Below, in pieces: positions 8,288 to 16,286 of a stretch of DNA of 64,000 nucleotides. Position 1 is the stretch's first letter; the number at the start of each line of letters is the position of its first letter. The notes under the pieces were generated by a model. It did not search any database, was not told the origin of the DNA, and saw only the letters and a list, made by a program, of their open reading frames with translations. This stretch comes from an uncultured Actinomycetes bacterium (GTDB lineage Bacteria; Actinomycetota; Actinomycetes; S36-B12; UBA10799), in assembly GCA_946803585.1 (NCBI GenBank), contig CAMPEQ010000006.1:62001-126000 (forward strand), given 5' to 3'. The position numbers and the translations under genes are program-made.

Positions 8288-9003
8288 TGCTGCGCCAATC
8301 TGATCGTCCGGCTGAGTTGGTCGGCCGCGGCCACCACTGGTTTGTGAAATGCTCTACCCGGGTTCCGCGTCAGGCGCTCGATCGGGCCGCTGACGCTGAG
8401 TGCAGCAATCACCTTTCCGCCGGGTCCGCGAACTGGTGCAGAGACACTTGCCACACCGGGCTCGCGTTCGCCGACGCTTTGGGCCCAGCCGCGTTTCCTA
8501 ACCTGGGCAAGGACCGTTGCCGAGAACCGAGCGTTAGCCAGGAGTTGGCCAGCATGGTCTAGGTCCTCGGCGGCGAGGAATACCTGCGCCGCCGATCCCG
8601 CCTGCATTGTCAGAACCGTTCCCACCGGGACCGTATCCCGCAGGCCAGAGGATCGTTCTGAAGCTGCGACGCAGATCCGCCTATCACCCTCGCGGCGGTA
8701 GAGCTGGGCACTCTCGGAGGTCTGGTTTCGTAGGGCCGTGAGGATCGGTTGTGCCGACGCAGTCAGCCGATCCTCACCCACCGCTCCCGCCAGCTCACCT
8801 AGCCGGGGGCCCAACGTAAACCGCCCGTTGGTGTCGCGGGCTACCAGTCGGTGATGTTCAAGGGCTAGGGCTAGTCGGTGAGCGGTCGGACGGGGGAGTC
8901 CCGTGGCTGCGACGAGCCCCGCCAGGTTCGTTGGGCCACCTTCTAAGGCGCCCAATACGAGGGCGGTCTTGTCAATGACGCCGACTCCGCTATGCTTGTC
9001 CAT
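8284..9003 (-). CDS. ndgR: IclR family regulator of leuCD, NdgR/LtbR type
   Basis: A 239-residue IclR family DNA-binding protein. The winged helix-turn-helix is at residues ~10-65 (GLPRPTAHRLALALEHH), and the effector domain contains QLYRREGDRRICVAA, SGLRDTVPVGT and GEREPGVASVSAPVRGP. These sequences and the divergent leuCD match NdgR of Streptomyces and LtbR of Corynebacterium, which control leucine biosynthesis. ATG 9003 gives the family N-terminus (MDKHSGVGVIDK); the frame opens further upstream without similarity. The ATG lies about 6 bases after a -10-like element, so the message may be leaderless. A TCTCA-N5-TGAGA operator lies within its own promoter, suggesting autoregulation. Confidence 0.88.
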   Translation of the reverse strand: MDKHSGVGVIDKTALVLGALEGGPTNLAGLVAATGLPRPTAHRLALALEHHRLVARDTNGRFTLGPRLGELAGAVGEDRLTASAQPILTALRNQTSESAQLYRREGDRRICVAASERSSGLRDTVPVGTVLTMQAGSAAQVFLAAEDLDHAGQLLANARFSATVLAQVRKRGWAQSVGEREPGVASVSAPVRGPGGKVIAALSVSGPIERLTRNPGRAFHKPVVAAADQLSRTIRLAQQ

Positions 9004-9009
9004 GTAATG

Positions 9010-9039
9010 ATACTGATGTCTCAATATATGAGATGTCAA
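9010..9039 (-). promoter_or_regulatory. Candidate ndgR promoter
   Basis: Reading leftward, TTGACA (9039-9034) is followed 18 bases later by CAGTAT (9015-9010), then 6 bases to the ATG at 9003. The -35 hexamer is a perfect match to the consensus; the -10 is a partial match. The distance to the ATG fits a leaderless transcript. The NdgR-type operator occupies the spacer. Confidence 0.45.
9019..9033. promoter_or_regulatory. NdgR/LtbR-type operator between ndgR and leuC
   Basis: TCTCA-ATATA-TGAGA is a perfect 5-bp inverted repeat with a 5-base spacer, in the 95-base gap between divergent ndgR and leuC. The same layout (TCTCA-N5-TGAGA) is the site I recall for NdgR/LtbR upstream of leuCD in other actinobacteria. 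Confidence 0.7.
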
Positions 9040-9098
9040 GTGGAAGATGTCAAAGCGAGAGCCGTCGGAGTGATGGTTCGAGATGAGAGGTGTTGGTC

Positions 9099-10505
9099 AT
9101 GGGTAAGACACTGGCCGAGAAGGTCTGGCAGTCGCACATCGTTCGCCAAGCAGAGGGCGAACCCGACTTGCTCTACATCGACCTTCACCTCATCCACGAG
9201 GTCACGAGCCCGCAAGCCTTCGATGGTTTGCGTACCGCAGGGCGCCAAGTGCGTCGGCCTGACTTGACAATGGCGACTGAGGACCACAACGTCCCGACGA
9301 TCGACATCGACAAGCCAATCGCCGATGCGATCTCCAAACTGCAGGTTGACACGCTGAGGGCGAACTGCGAGGAGTTTGGTGTTCCCATCTTCTCGCTAGG
9401 AAATGTGGACCAGGGCATCGTGCATGTTGTGGGACCTCAACTTGGACTGACCCAGCCAGGAATGACTGTGGTGTGCGGTGACTCCCACACATCTACGCAC
9501 GGCGCGTTTGGCGCGCTCGCGTTCGGAATCGGAACCAGCGAAGTTGAGCACGTCTTGGCAACCCAGACTCTGCCATTGAAGCCTTTCAAGACGATGGCTA
9601 TCACGGTGAACGGTCAGTTGCCCGACGATGTCACGGCGAAGGACCTCATCCTCGCTGTTATTGCAGAGATCGGTACCGGAGGCGGTCAAGGCTACGTGCT
9701 CGAGTACCGAGGTGAGGCTATCGAGTCGCTGTCAATGGAAGCTCGGATGACGATCTGCAATATGTCGATCGAAGCTGGCGCACGGGCGGGAATGATCGCA
9801 CCGGATCAGACGACGTTTGACTACGTCCAAGGTCGTGAACGCGCACCCAAGGGCGCGCAGTGGGATGAGGCTGTTGCGGCTTGGCAACGACTTGGCACCG
9901 ACGACGATGCGACTTTCGATGCGGAGGTCATCATCGACGCGGCGAGCCTGTCGCCATTTGTCACATGGGGAACCAATCCAGGGCAGGGACTTCCGCTGTC
10001 GGGTTCGGTGCCCAATCCAGTCGAGATCGAGGATCAGGGTGAACGAGTAGCTGCTGAGAACGCGCTGGAATACATGGGGCTCACCGCTGGAATGCCGTTG
10101 CGCGACATTTCGGTTGACACGGTCTTCCTAGGTTCGTGCACCAATGGGCGGATGGAAGACCTGCGGGCCGCAGCTGCCGTGCTGCGCGGCCACAAGGTTG
10201 CCGACAGTGTGACGATGCTGGTGGTTCCTGGATCGGTCCGTGTACGCCTGGATGCCGAAGCTGAGGGGTTGGACAAGGTGTTCATCGAGGCGGGGGCGCA
10301 GTGGCGTCAAGCCGGATGTTCGATGTGCTTGGCGATGAACCCCGACAAGTTAACCCCGGGGGAACGCAGCGCATCGACGTCGAACCGCAACTTCGAGGGA
10401 CGTCAAGGCCCGGGTGGCCGGACTCACTTGGTGTCTCCGCAAGTCGCGGCTGCGACGGCGATCACCGGTCATCTATCGGCCCCGGCCGACCTAGCCAACG
10501 CTTAA
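9099..10505 (+). CDS. leuC: 3-isopropylmalate dehydratase large subunit
   Basis: LeuC, 468 residues, the aconitase-family large subunit that with LeuD converts 2-isopropylmalate to 3-isopropylmalate in leucine synthesis. The N-terminus [15 protein letters not shown] is typical. [20 protein letters not shown] binds substrate. The cysteines for the 4Fe-4S cluster are in [13 protein letters not shown] (~residue 345) and [13 protein letters not shown] (~405). ATG 9099 has GAGAGG 8 bases upstream. leuD follows after 19 bases as an operon, and the NdgR-type operator upstream implies leucine-responsive control. Confidence 0.97.
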   Translation: MGKTLAEKVWQSHIVRQAEGEPDLLYIDLHLIHEVTSPQAFDGLRTAGRQVRRPDLTMATEDHNVPTIDIDKPIADAISKLQVDTLRANCEEFGVPIFSLGNVDQGIVHVVGPQLGLTQPGMTVVCGDSHTSTHGAFGALAFGIGTSEVEHVLATQTLPLKPFKTMAITVNGQLPDDVTAKDLILAVIAEIGTGGGQGYVLEYRGEAIESLSMEARMTICNMSIEAGARAGMIAPDQTTFDYVQGRERAPKGAQWDEAVAAWQRLGTDDDATFDAEVIIDAASLSPFVTWGTNPGQGLPLSGSVPNPVEIEDQGERVAAENALEYMGLTAGMPLRDISVDTVFLGSCTNGRMEDLRAAAAVLRGHKVADSVTMLVVPGSVRVRLDAEAEGLDKVFIEAGAQWRQAGCSMCLAMNPDKLTPGERSASTSNRNFEGRQGPGGRTHLVSPQVAAATAITGHLSAPADLANA

Positions 10506-10524
10506 TAGGAAGAGGGCAATCGAC

Positions 10525-11112
10525 ATGGATAAGTTCACCGTTCACACCGGGGTCGCGGCACCACTGAAGCGCAGCAACGTTGACACCGACCAGATCATTC
10601 CAGCTGAGTACCTCAAGCGGGTGACGCGTCATGGGTACGAGGATGCGCTCTTTTCTGCTTGGCGCAAGGACCCAGAGTTCGTCCTGAATAAGCCGATCCA
10701 CGCCAACGCGACTGTCTTGGTGGCCGGCCCTGAGTTCGGAACTGGGTCCTCGCGAGAGCATGCGGTCTGGGCCTTGCAGGACTACGGATTCAAGGTCGTC
10801 ATCTCGGCGCGGTTTGCTGACATCTTCCGCGGCAACTCCGGCAAGGGCGGCCTGTTGGCAGCCCAGGTCGAGCCGTCCGTGGTTGATGCGCTGTGGGCAT
10901 ACCTGGACGAGAACCCCGGTAGCGAGATCACGATCGATCTCGAGAACCGCCGTGTCCGGGCCGGGGATGTTAACGAGCCGTTCGAGATCGATGATTACGT
11001 GCGCTGGCGTCTCTTGGAAGGTTTGGACGATATCGGTATCACCTTGAATCACGACGAGGCGATCGCAGACTTCGAATCCCGACGACCGGAGTACTTGCCC
11101 ACCACCAAGTAA
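10525..11112 (+). CDS. leuD: 3-isopropylmalate dehydratase small subunit
   Basis: LeuD, 195 residues, the swivel-domain partner of LeuC. The N-terminal [20 protein letters not shown] and the [20 protein letters not shown] motif near residue 72 are diagnostic. [19 protein letters not shown] follows and the length is normal. AGAGGG precedes the ATG by 8 bases. It is the second gene of the leuCD operon; hup follows after 156 bases and probably has its own promoter. Confidence 0.97.
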   Translation: MDKFTVHTGVAAPLKRSNVDTDQIIPAEYLKRVTRHGYEDALFSAWRKDPEFVLNKPIHANATVLVAGPEFGTGSSREHAVWALQDYGFKVVISARFADIFRGNSGKGGLLAAQVEPSVVDALWAYLDENPGSEITIDLENRRVRAGDVNEPFEIDDYVRWRLLEGLDDIGITLNHDEAIADFESRRPEYLPTTK

Positions 11113-11268
11113 CGGCTGACTCGTTGGAGTGCGACGTTGGGTCGCAGATCTCGACCGCATCGTTAGCGATCAAATCGGCGTGGCGCGCCACGTGTCGCAA
11201 GGATGCCCTCTAGCCTGATTTGCGAATGCGGACACCCCAAGTCCGACTACTAGACGGAGGATTGTGTA

Positions 11269-11814
11269 GTGAATAAGGCAGAACTGATCGACAAGGTCGC
11301 GGAGCGACTTGAGGTAAGCCGCAAACAAGCAGCAGATGCAGTCGACGAGGTCATCTCATCGATTACGTCAGCAGTGTCTGAAGGCGAGCGCGTTGCGATT
11401 ACCGGATTCGGTGTGTTCGAGAAGGTCGAGCGTAAGGCCCGCACCGGTCGCAATCCTGCCACCGGAGCCATCGTGAAGATCAAGGCTATGAACGTTCCGA
11501 AGTTCCGTGCCGGGGCAGAGTTCAAGACCGTAGTCAGCACAGGTAAGGCATCGGCGGCAAAGCGAGTATCCGCTGCCAAGAAGGCAACGGAGAAGGCAAC
11601 AACGCCAGCGAAGAAGGCAGTGGCGAAGACCACGACAGCAGCTAAGAAGGCGCCGGCTAAGAAGGCTCCGGCCGCCAAGTCAGCAGCTAAGAAGGCACCT
11701 GCAAAGAAGACCACCGCGACCAAGTCAACCGCGGCGGCAAAGAAGGCTCCTGCAGCTAAGAAGGCGCCAGCTAAGAAGGCTCCTGCAGCTAAGAAGGCTG
11801 CCGCAAAGAAGTAG
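11269..11814 (+). CDS. hup: HU family nucleoid protein with Lys/Ala/Pro-rich tail
   Basis: A 181-residue HU-type DNA-bending protein. Residues 1-92 are a canonical HU domain (MNKAELIDKVAERL at the start, the GFGVFEKVERKARTGRNPATG arm, then the final helix). From about residue 96 a basic tail is built of repeated AAKK, APAKKA and PAAKKA units, as in mycobacterial HupB and Streptomyces HupS. The tail probably compacts DNA and is a likely site for acetylation (family knowledge). The GTG start has GGAGG at 11256-11260, 8 bases upstream. The gene stands alone and is followed by a strong inverted-repeat terminator. Confidence 0.95.
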   Translation: MNKAELIDKVAERLEVSRKQAADAVDEVISSITSAVSEGERVAITGFGVFEKVERKARTGRNPATGAIVKIKAMNVPKFRAGAEFKTVVSTGKASAAKRVSAAKKATEKATTPAKKAVAKTTTAAKKAPAKKAPAAKSAAKKAPAKKTTATKSTAAAKKAPAAKKAPAKKAPAAKKAAAKK

Positions 11815-11824
11815 TTCATTCTTC

Positions 11825-11888
11825 AGCGCAAATAGACCAGGGCGCGGCAGAGCATCGATTGCTTGCCGCGCCCTGGTCTATTTGCGCT
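11825..11888. terminator. Perfect 25-bp inverted repeat, likely bidirectional terminator of hup and cofC
   Basis: Positions 11825-11849 and 11864-11888 are exact reverse complements over 25 bases with a 14-base loop. The inner stem is GC-rich (GGGCGCGGCA) and the outer part includes AAATAG/CTATTT. It sits between the convergent ends of hup and cofC. The A/T-rich outer arms give weak U-runs in either direction, consistent with a bidirectional terminator. Confidence 0.75.
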
Positions 11889-11930
11889 AAGAGCTCGTAC
11901 GTGCGGGTCCTTTGGGGGCCTTAGACGGGA

Positions 11931-12569
11931 CTAGGCGAGCAGGGCCAGAGCATTGGGCCCCAGACCCAGTTCTTTCGCGAGCTGCCAGTCATCCTCGGTA
12001 TCGATATCGAGTCGTACGGAGAGGTCGGCGTAGTTCGTCAGGTCGGTGTAGCCCGCCTGGCTGTGGGCCTGCGCGGAGTCCTGACCAAACATAGTCGCTA
12101 CTGGATGTGCGCGACGACAAGTCAGCGCGGACGTCCCGGTCCCAAGATGATCAGCAACAAACCCGACTTCACCGTCATCGGTGTTCTCGAGGAGATAGTG
12201 AAGCGAGCTTGGCTGCAGGGTCGCTAGGTCACCGGGAAGGATGGCCAGGGACGCGTGCGGAGCTATGCCTAGGACACGGTCTTGAGCAAAAGTCAGCACA
12301 GCGTTGAGGTCACCGAGTATGGCTTGTGGTTCGGCGACCGAATCCGCTCCTAACGCTTCCACCTCGTGTTGTATATCGGCATCTCGCGAGATGACAACGA
12401 CGGAGTCAACCCTAGGTGTCGCCAGAGCTGCGCACACAACGTCTTTGGCGATTGCACAGGCGAGGTCAGCAATGGAGTCACGGCGACCCACACTCGTGAG
12501 ACGGCTCTTTGCCAGGGTGAGGGGTTTCATCGGCACAATGACCGTCCAGCCTGGCAAGGGTGCGTCCAC
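11931..12569 (-). CDS. cofC: 2-phospho-L-lactate (or phosphoenolpyruvate) guanylyltransferase, F420 biosynthesis
   Basis: CofC/FbiD, 212 residues, a nucleotidyltransferase of GT-A fold. It activates the three-carbon phosphate (phospholactate in archaea, phosphoenolpyruvate in mycobacteria) with GTP for coenzyme F420 synthesis. Visible motifs are VPMKPLTLAKSRL (nucleotide-binding loop), LAILPGDLATL (metal-binding Asp) and GTGTSALTCR. Its place beside plsC and gpsA is usual in actinobacteria. The start is GTG 12569; no good ribosome site is visible, so the exact start is uncertain. No other F420 gene is in the window. Confidence 0.85.
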   Translation of the reverse strand: MDAPLPGWTVIVPMKPLTLAKSRLTSVGRRDSIADLACAIAKDVVCAALATPRVDSVVVISRDADIQHEVEALGADSVAEPQAILGDLNAVLTFAQDRVLGIAPHASLAILPGDLATLQPSSLHYLLENTDDGEVGFVADHLGTGTSALTCRRAHPVATMFGQDSAQAHSQAGYTDLTNYADLSVRLDIDTEDDWQLAKELGLGPNALALLA

Positions 12570-12709
12570 GTCGGTAATCGTGCCACCTCGGCACGGCTTG
12601 GAGGAGTGCTGGACCGTTCAGATCGACACGGCGACCCGGAACCGGAATGATCGGCTCAGGAATCCGGCGAGACGGCGTTGTCGGTATGTCAGGCGAGGGA
12701 TGGTGAGCA

Positions 12710-13579
12710 ATGGGTAGGAAGCGGCATGGGGCTAAGCACCTCGGTCCTTACTACCGGTTCGCCGTTGTCGTCCTCGAGCCGTTTCTCACGATCCTCACTC
12801 GACGAGAGCGTAAGAATCTGGAGATCCTTAAGCGGGATTACCCGCCGAATGACGGAATCATCGTCGTGGTGAACCATATGTCGTGGTTCGACCCAATGAA
12901 TGTCTCCCATGTCCTGTGGGATGCCGGTCGCCCCCCGCGGTTCTTAGCCAAGGATGCGCTTTTCAAAATGCCAGGGGTCGGGCAGATTCTCAACGGGGCA
13001 GGTCAGATCCCCGTGTACCGAACCTCCGCGAACCCGGCGTCGGCGATTCGGGCAGCGGTCGATGCCGTACAAGCTGGCGAGTGCGTGGTCATTTACCCCG
13101 AAGGCACCATGACGCGGGACCCGCAACTTTGGCCGATGGAGGGGAAGTCCGGCGCCGCGATGCTCGCCCTGGAATCGGGTGCGCCAGTCATCCCGATGGC
13201 CCAATGGGGTCCGCAGGAGATCATGCGGCCATATGCCAAGGAGTTCAACCTCCTGCCGCGCAAGAAGATGCGCACTCTAGTGGGCGAACCCGTTGATCTA
13301 GATGATTTGCGGGGCACGGAGATCAGCAAAGAGGTGCTGAATACCGCAACCAATCGAATCGTCGATGCGATTACCGACTTGCTGTCGCAGTTGCGCGACG
13401 AGGAGCCACCCGAGGAGCGGATGGACTTCAAAGCCTGGAAGGCAGCCAAAGACGCCAGTGATGCCAAAAAGGGTAAGAAGGGGCAGCAACTGCCATCACC
13501 CTCAGCTAAGGCAAGCAAGACGAGTGACGCAAGCAAGGCCAAGCCCAACCAATCTGAAACAAACGAGAAATCGTCGTAA
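12710..13579 (+). CDS. plsC: 1-acyl-sn-glycerol-3-phosphate acyltransferase
   Basis: PlsC-family acyltransferase, 289 residues, for phosphatidic acid synthesis at the inner membrane face. The catalytic H(x)4D motif is NHMSWFD near residue 62. The glycerol-phosphate binding motif is YPEGTMTRD near residue 128, followed by GAPVIPMAQWG. The last ~55 residues are a Lys/Ser/Ala-rich tail (DAKKGKKGQQ, KASKTSDASK) that is not part of the catalytic fold. gpsA follows 48 bases downstream, so two steps of phospholipid precursor supply are encoded together. Confidence 0.92.
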   Translation: MGRKRHGAKHLGPYYRFAVVVLEPFLTILTRRERKNLEILKRDYPPNDGIIVVVNHMSWFDPMNVSHVLWDAGRPPRFLAKDALFKMPGVGQILNGAGQIPVYRTSANPASAIRAAVDAVQAGECVVIYPEGTMTRDPQLWPMEGKSGAAMLALESGAPVIPMAQWGPQEIMRPYAKEFNLLPRKKMRTLVGEPVDLDDLRGTEISKEVLNTATNRIVDAITDLLSQLRDEEPPEERMDFKAWKAAKDASDAKKGKKGQQLPSPSAKASKTSDASKAKPNQSETNEKSS

Positions 13580-13627
13580 GGTCAACAGTTCGACAAGTAG
13601 CCGACATCGGTATGAAGGAGTAAGACA

Positions 13628-14647
13628 ATGGCCCGAGTAGCAGTTATGGGTAGTGGATCATTCGGAACAGCGATGGGAATGATCGTTGCCGATGCCGGAA
13701 ATGACGTCATCATGTGGGCACGCGAACCAGAGGTGATGGAGTCAATCAACAACACGCACATCAACGAGATGTTCCACCCTGGCTTGGAGCTTCCAGAGGG
13801 CCTGCGCGTCACGACCGATGTCAAAGAAGCACTATCCGAGGCCGAGATCATCGTGTTAGCAATCCCGGCCCAGACGCTGCGAGAGAACCTCTCCACCTGG
13901 AAACTGTGGATCGAACCCAACGCGATCGTTGTCACCTTGATGAAGGGGATTGAGGCGACCAGTGGCAAGCGAATGACCGAGGTAATTGCTGAGGTTGGCG
14001 CTATCCCGCCAGAGAGAGTGGTAGCGATCTCGGGGCCGAACTTGGCGCGCGAGATCATCCAGCGCCAGCCCGCAGCAACCACAGTTGCTTGCGTTGACCC
14101 AGCAAATGCGCGACTCGTTGCTGCCGCAATCACGACCGCGTACTTCCGGCCCTACTGGACTGAAGACGTCGTGGGTGCAGAGGTCTGTGGCTCGATGAAG
14201 AACGTGATCGCACTTGCGAACGGAATGGCGTACGGCCTTGGATATGGAGAGAATGCCCAAGCCTCGATGATCACTCGTGGCCTCGCAGAGATGACGCGGC
14301 TCGGGATCGCCCTAGGTGCCAACCCAATGACCTTCCTGGGACTTGGTGGTATCGGAGACTTGATCGCCACGTGCACCTCTTCGCTGTCGCGGAACCGAAC
14401 CTTCGGTGAGAACTTGGGTCGCGGTCTGACCGTCGATGAGACCATCGAGCGCACCAAGCAGACCTGCGAGGGTGTCAAGAGCTGTGCCGCGTTGCTGGAG
14501 CTCGGCCGGGCGAATGGTGTCGAGATGCCCATCACCGAGCAGGTCGTCCAGGTAGTTGAGCACGGGATGTCGCCGAGTGAAATGCTCGGCAATCTCATGT
14601 CGCGCGACCCGAAGGCCGATCAGGGCTCAGCTGCCGCCGTGCAGTAG
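13628..14647 (+). CDS. gpsA: Glycerol-3-phosphate dehydrogenase (NAD(P)+)
   Basis: GpsA, 339 residues, a cytoplasmic enzyme that reduces dihydroxyacetone phosphate to sn-glycerol 3-phosphate for phospholipid synthesis. It shows the N-terminal dinucleotide motif MGSGSFGTAMG, ISGPNLAREI near residue 137, and the catalytic Lys in CGSMKNVIALANG (~195). These are followed by GLGGIGDLIATCTS. GGAG precedes the ATG by about 8 bases. It lies between plsC and ddl on the same strand. Confidence 0.96.
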   Translation: MARVAVMGSGSFGTAMGMIVADAGNDVIMWAREPEVMESINNTHINEMFHPGLELPEGLRVTTDVKEALSEAEIIVLAIPAQTLRENLSTWKLWIEPNAIVVTLMKGIEATSGKRMTEVIAEVGAIPPERVVAISGPNLAREIIQRQPAATTVACVDPANARLVAAAITTAYFRPYWTEDVVGAEVCGSMKNVIALANGMAYGLGYGENAQASMITRGLAEMTRLGIALGANPMTFLGLGGIGDLIATCTSSLSRNRTFGENLGRGLTVDETIERTKQTCEGVKSCAALLELGRANGVEMPITEQVVQVVEHGMSPSEMLGNLMSRDPKADQGSAAAVQ

Positions 14648-14669
14648 GAGTTGCACGTAGGCTGACTGA

Positions 14670-15755
14670 ATGACGAGAACTGCGGGAGTAGACACCGCGT
14701 TGCCCACGGTCGCTGTCATCTTCGGTGGTCAAAGTAGCGAGCATTCAATCTCCTGCCTATCAGCGGCGAGTGTGCTTAGCGCTTTGGATCCTGCTCGGTA
14801 TGAGGTACTCGCGGTAGGAATTGATCGTGATGGTTCCTGGTACCGGGTATCAGCTGATCCTGCTGCCTGGGCGCGGTCGACCGAAGGATTGCCAGTAGTT
14901 GAGGCGACGAGTTCAAATGTCTACGGCAAGCTGGAATTTTCCGACCTTGCTGCGGACGTGGTGTTCCCCGTCCTACATGGTCCGTTCGGGGAGGACGGCA
15001 CCATCCAGGGCGCGCTTGAGTTGATGGGAATCCCTTACGTGGGATCGGGCGTTCTGGCGAGCGCACTGACGATGGACAAGCAAACGACGAAGACGATGTT
15101 GGCAGCGTCGGGACTTCCCGTCGGTTCGTTTGTGTCCGTCTCGGATGCCGATTGGGTCCGCCATCGCGAGGATGTACTAGCCCGTGCGGGTAACCTGCGC
15201 TTCCCGGTGTTCGTCAAACCCGCCCGAGCGGGTTCAAGTATCGGGATCACCAAGGTTGGCGGCAGTTCCGACCTCGCGGCAGCAATCGAGCAGGCTCGTA
15301 TTCACGACCGCAGAGTCGTCATTGAGGAGTCGGTCGAAGGAGCCCGCGAGATCGAGTGCGGTGTGTTAGCCAGTCTCGGTCACGAGCCGCCGATCGCGAG
15401 CATATGTGCGGAGATCTCGGTTTCGGCAGCTCACGAGTTTTACGATTTCGATGCCAAGTACCTCGATGATTCGGCGACCCTCACTGTGCCAGCGGAGCTG
15501 TCGCACGAGCTCCACCGCGAGCTAGGGGAACTGGCAGTCAGGACTTTTATGGCATTGGGAGCCGACGGCCTTGCCCGGGTTGACTTCTTCCTCGATCGGC
15601 ACGGGGATGTTGTCATTAACGAGGTCAATACGATGCCTGGCTTCACAAACATCTCGATGTTTCCACGAATGTGGCAGGAGTCGGGGATGAGCTACCCAGA
15701 GCTCATCGACCACTTGCTGGCCGTTGCGATCGACAGGGGATCGGGTCTGCGTTGA
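14670..15755 (+). CDS. ddl: D-alanine--D-alanine ligase
   Basis: Ddl, 361 residues, an ATP-grasp ligase making the D-Ala-D-Ala end of the peptidoglycan stem. Signature parts are VIFGGQSSEHSISCLSA at the N-terminus, VFPVLHGPFGEDGTIQGALE (~95), FVKPARAGSSIGITKV (~185, ATP-grasp) and DFFLDRHGDVVINEVNTMPG (~310, Mg-binding). It follows gpsA after 22 bases and ends 8 bases from the convergent DUF3515 gene. Its product feeds MurF, encoded at 57.9 kb. Confidence 0.96.
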   Translation: MTRTAGVDTALPTVAVIFGGQSSEHSISCLSAASVLSALDPARYEVLAVGIDRDGSWYRVSADPAAWARSTEGLPVVEATSSNVYGKLEFSDLAADVVFPVLHGPFGEDGTIQGALELMGIPYVGSGVLASALTMDKQTTKTMLAASGLPVGSFVSVSDADWVRHREDVLARAGNLRFPVFVKPARAGSSIGITKVGGSSDLAAAIEQARIHDRRVVIEESVEGAREIECGVLASLGHEPPIASICAEISVSAAHEFYDFDAKYLDDSATLTVPAELSHELHRELGELAVRTFMALGADGLARVDFFLDRHGDVVINEVNTMPGFTNISMFPRMWQESGMSYPELIDHLLAVAIDRGSGLR

Positions 15756-15763
15756 CCGCGGTG

Positions 15764-16237
15764 CTATTCGGTTGCAGTGAGTGGAATAGTCGCATCTATG
15801 GCAGGTTGCAGGTCAACGAGGACGTCGGTCTCAGGTGCGAACGCATCGGGTACAGCAACTTCGACATTCACCTCTCGGTGGACGGTGGTGAACACATATC
15901 CAGCGGAGCGCTGCTCGGGTAGCCAGTCGATATCGTTGATCGTGGCGAGTAACGAAGTTGGGGTCAGTGCTGGGGGAGTAGCCACACCACAACGAAGTGT
16001 GATCGGTGGATTGCCCCAAGCAGCAGTAAGAGCTGACTCAGGTTCAGTCGGACGCCTCACCTGATCCAGGACGGAGCTAGGTAGCTCATCCTGGAGTGCA
16101 GCGCATAGTCGGTGCGTTGATTCCGCAGGAGCTGGCTGCGGCACCGGAACGGCCACGGGGCCAGCGCACCCGGCAGCAGCGGCGGTCAGCGCGGTGAGGG
16201 TCGCCGCGCTGAGGCCACCTCGAATAATCGCTCCCAT
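15764..16237 (-). CDS. DUF3515 family lipoprotein
   Basis: A 157-residue exported protein of the actinobacterial DUF3515 family, function unknown. From ATG 16237 it begins MGAIIRGGLSAATLTALTAA and reaches AAAAGC, a plausible lipobox, so it is probably a membrane lipoprotein. The body has CAALQDELPSSVLDQVRRPTE, WGNPPITLRCGV and the DIDWLPEQ block. The frame is open to 16444 but the extra residues overlap divergent thiL and lack similarity. The ddl-DUF3515-thiL order is common in actinobacteria. Confidence 0.82.
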   Translation of the reverse strand: MGAIIRGGLSAATLTALTAAAAGCAGPVAVPVPQPAPAESTHRLCAALQDELPSSVLDQVRRPTEPESALTAAWGNPPITLRCGVATPPALTPTSLLATINDIDWLPEQRSAGYVFTTVHREVNVEVAVPDAFAPETDVLVDLQPAIDATIPLTATE

Positions 16238-16286
16238 ACGCACACCGATGAGGATAACGCTGCGATGCGCCTGCAAAGCTACGCAC

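Noticed and set aside
11130-11146. TGCGAC-gttgg-GTCGCA hairpin after leuD as a terminator
   Set aside because: Only 6 bp with no U-run; too weak to call.
11179-11192. 14-base palindrome CGTGGCGCGCCACG upstream of hup
   Set aside because: Short GC palindromes arise easily at this base composition and no regulator or promoter element supports it.
11560-11814. Repeated aagaaggc units, possibly a CRISPR or satellite
   Set aside because: Units are in frame, code for AKK/APAKK repeats of the HU tail and have no unique spacers.
11250-11819. Leftward open frame (Ala/Phe-rich) opposite hup
   Set aside because: It mirrors the Lys/Ala codon repeats of the HU tail; hydrophobic composition is a reading artefact.
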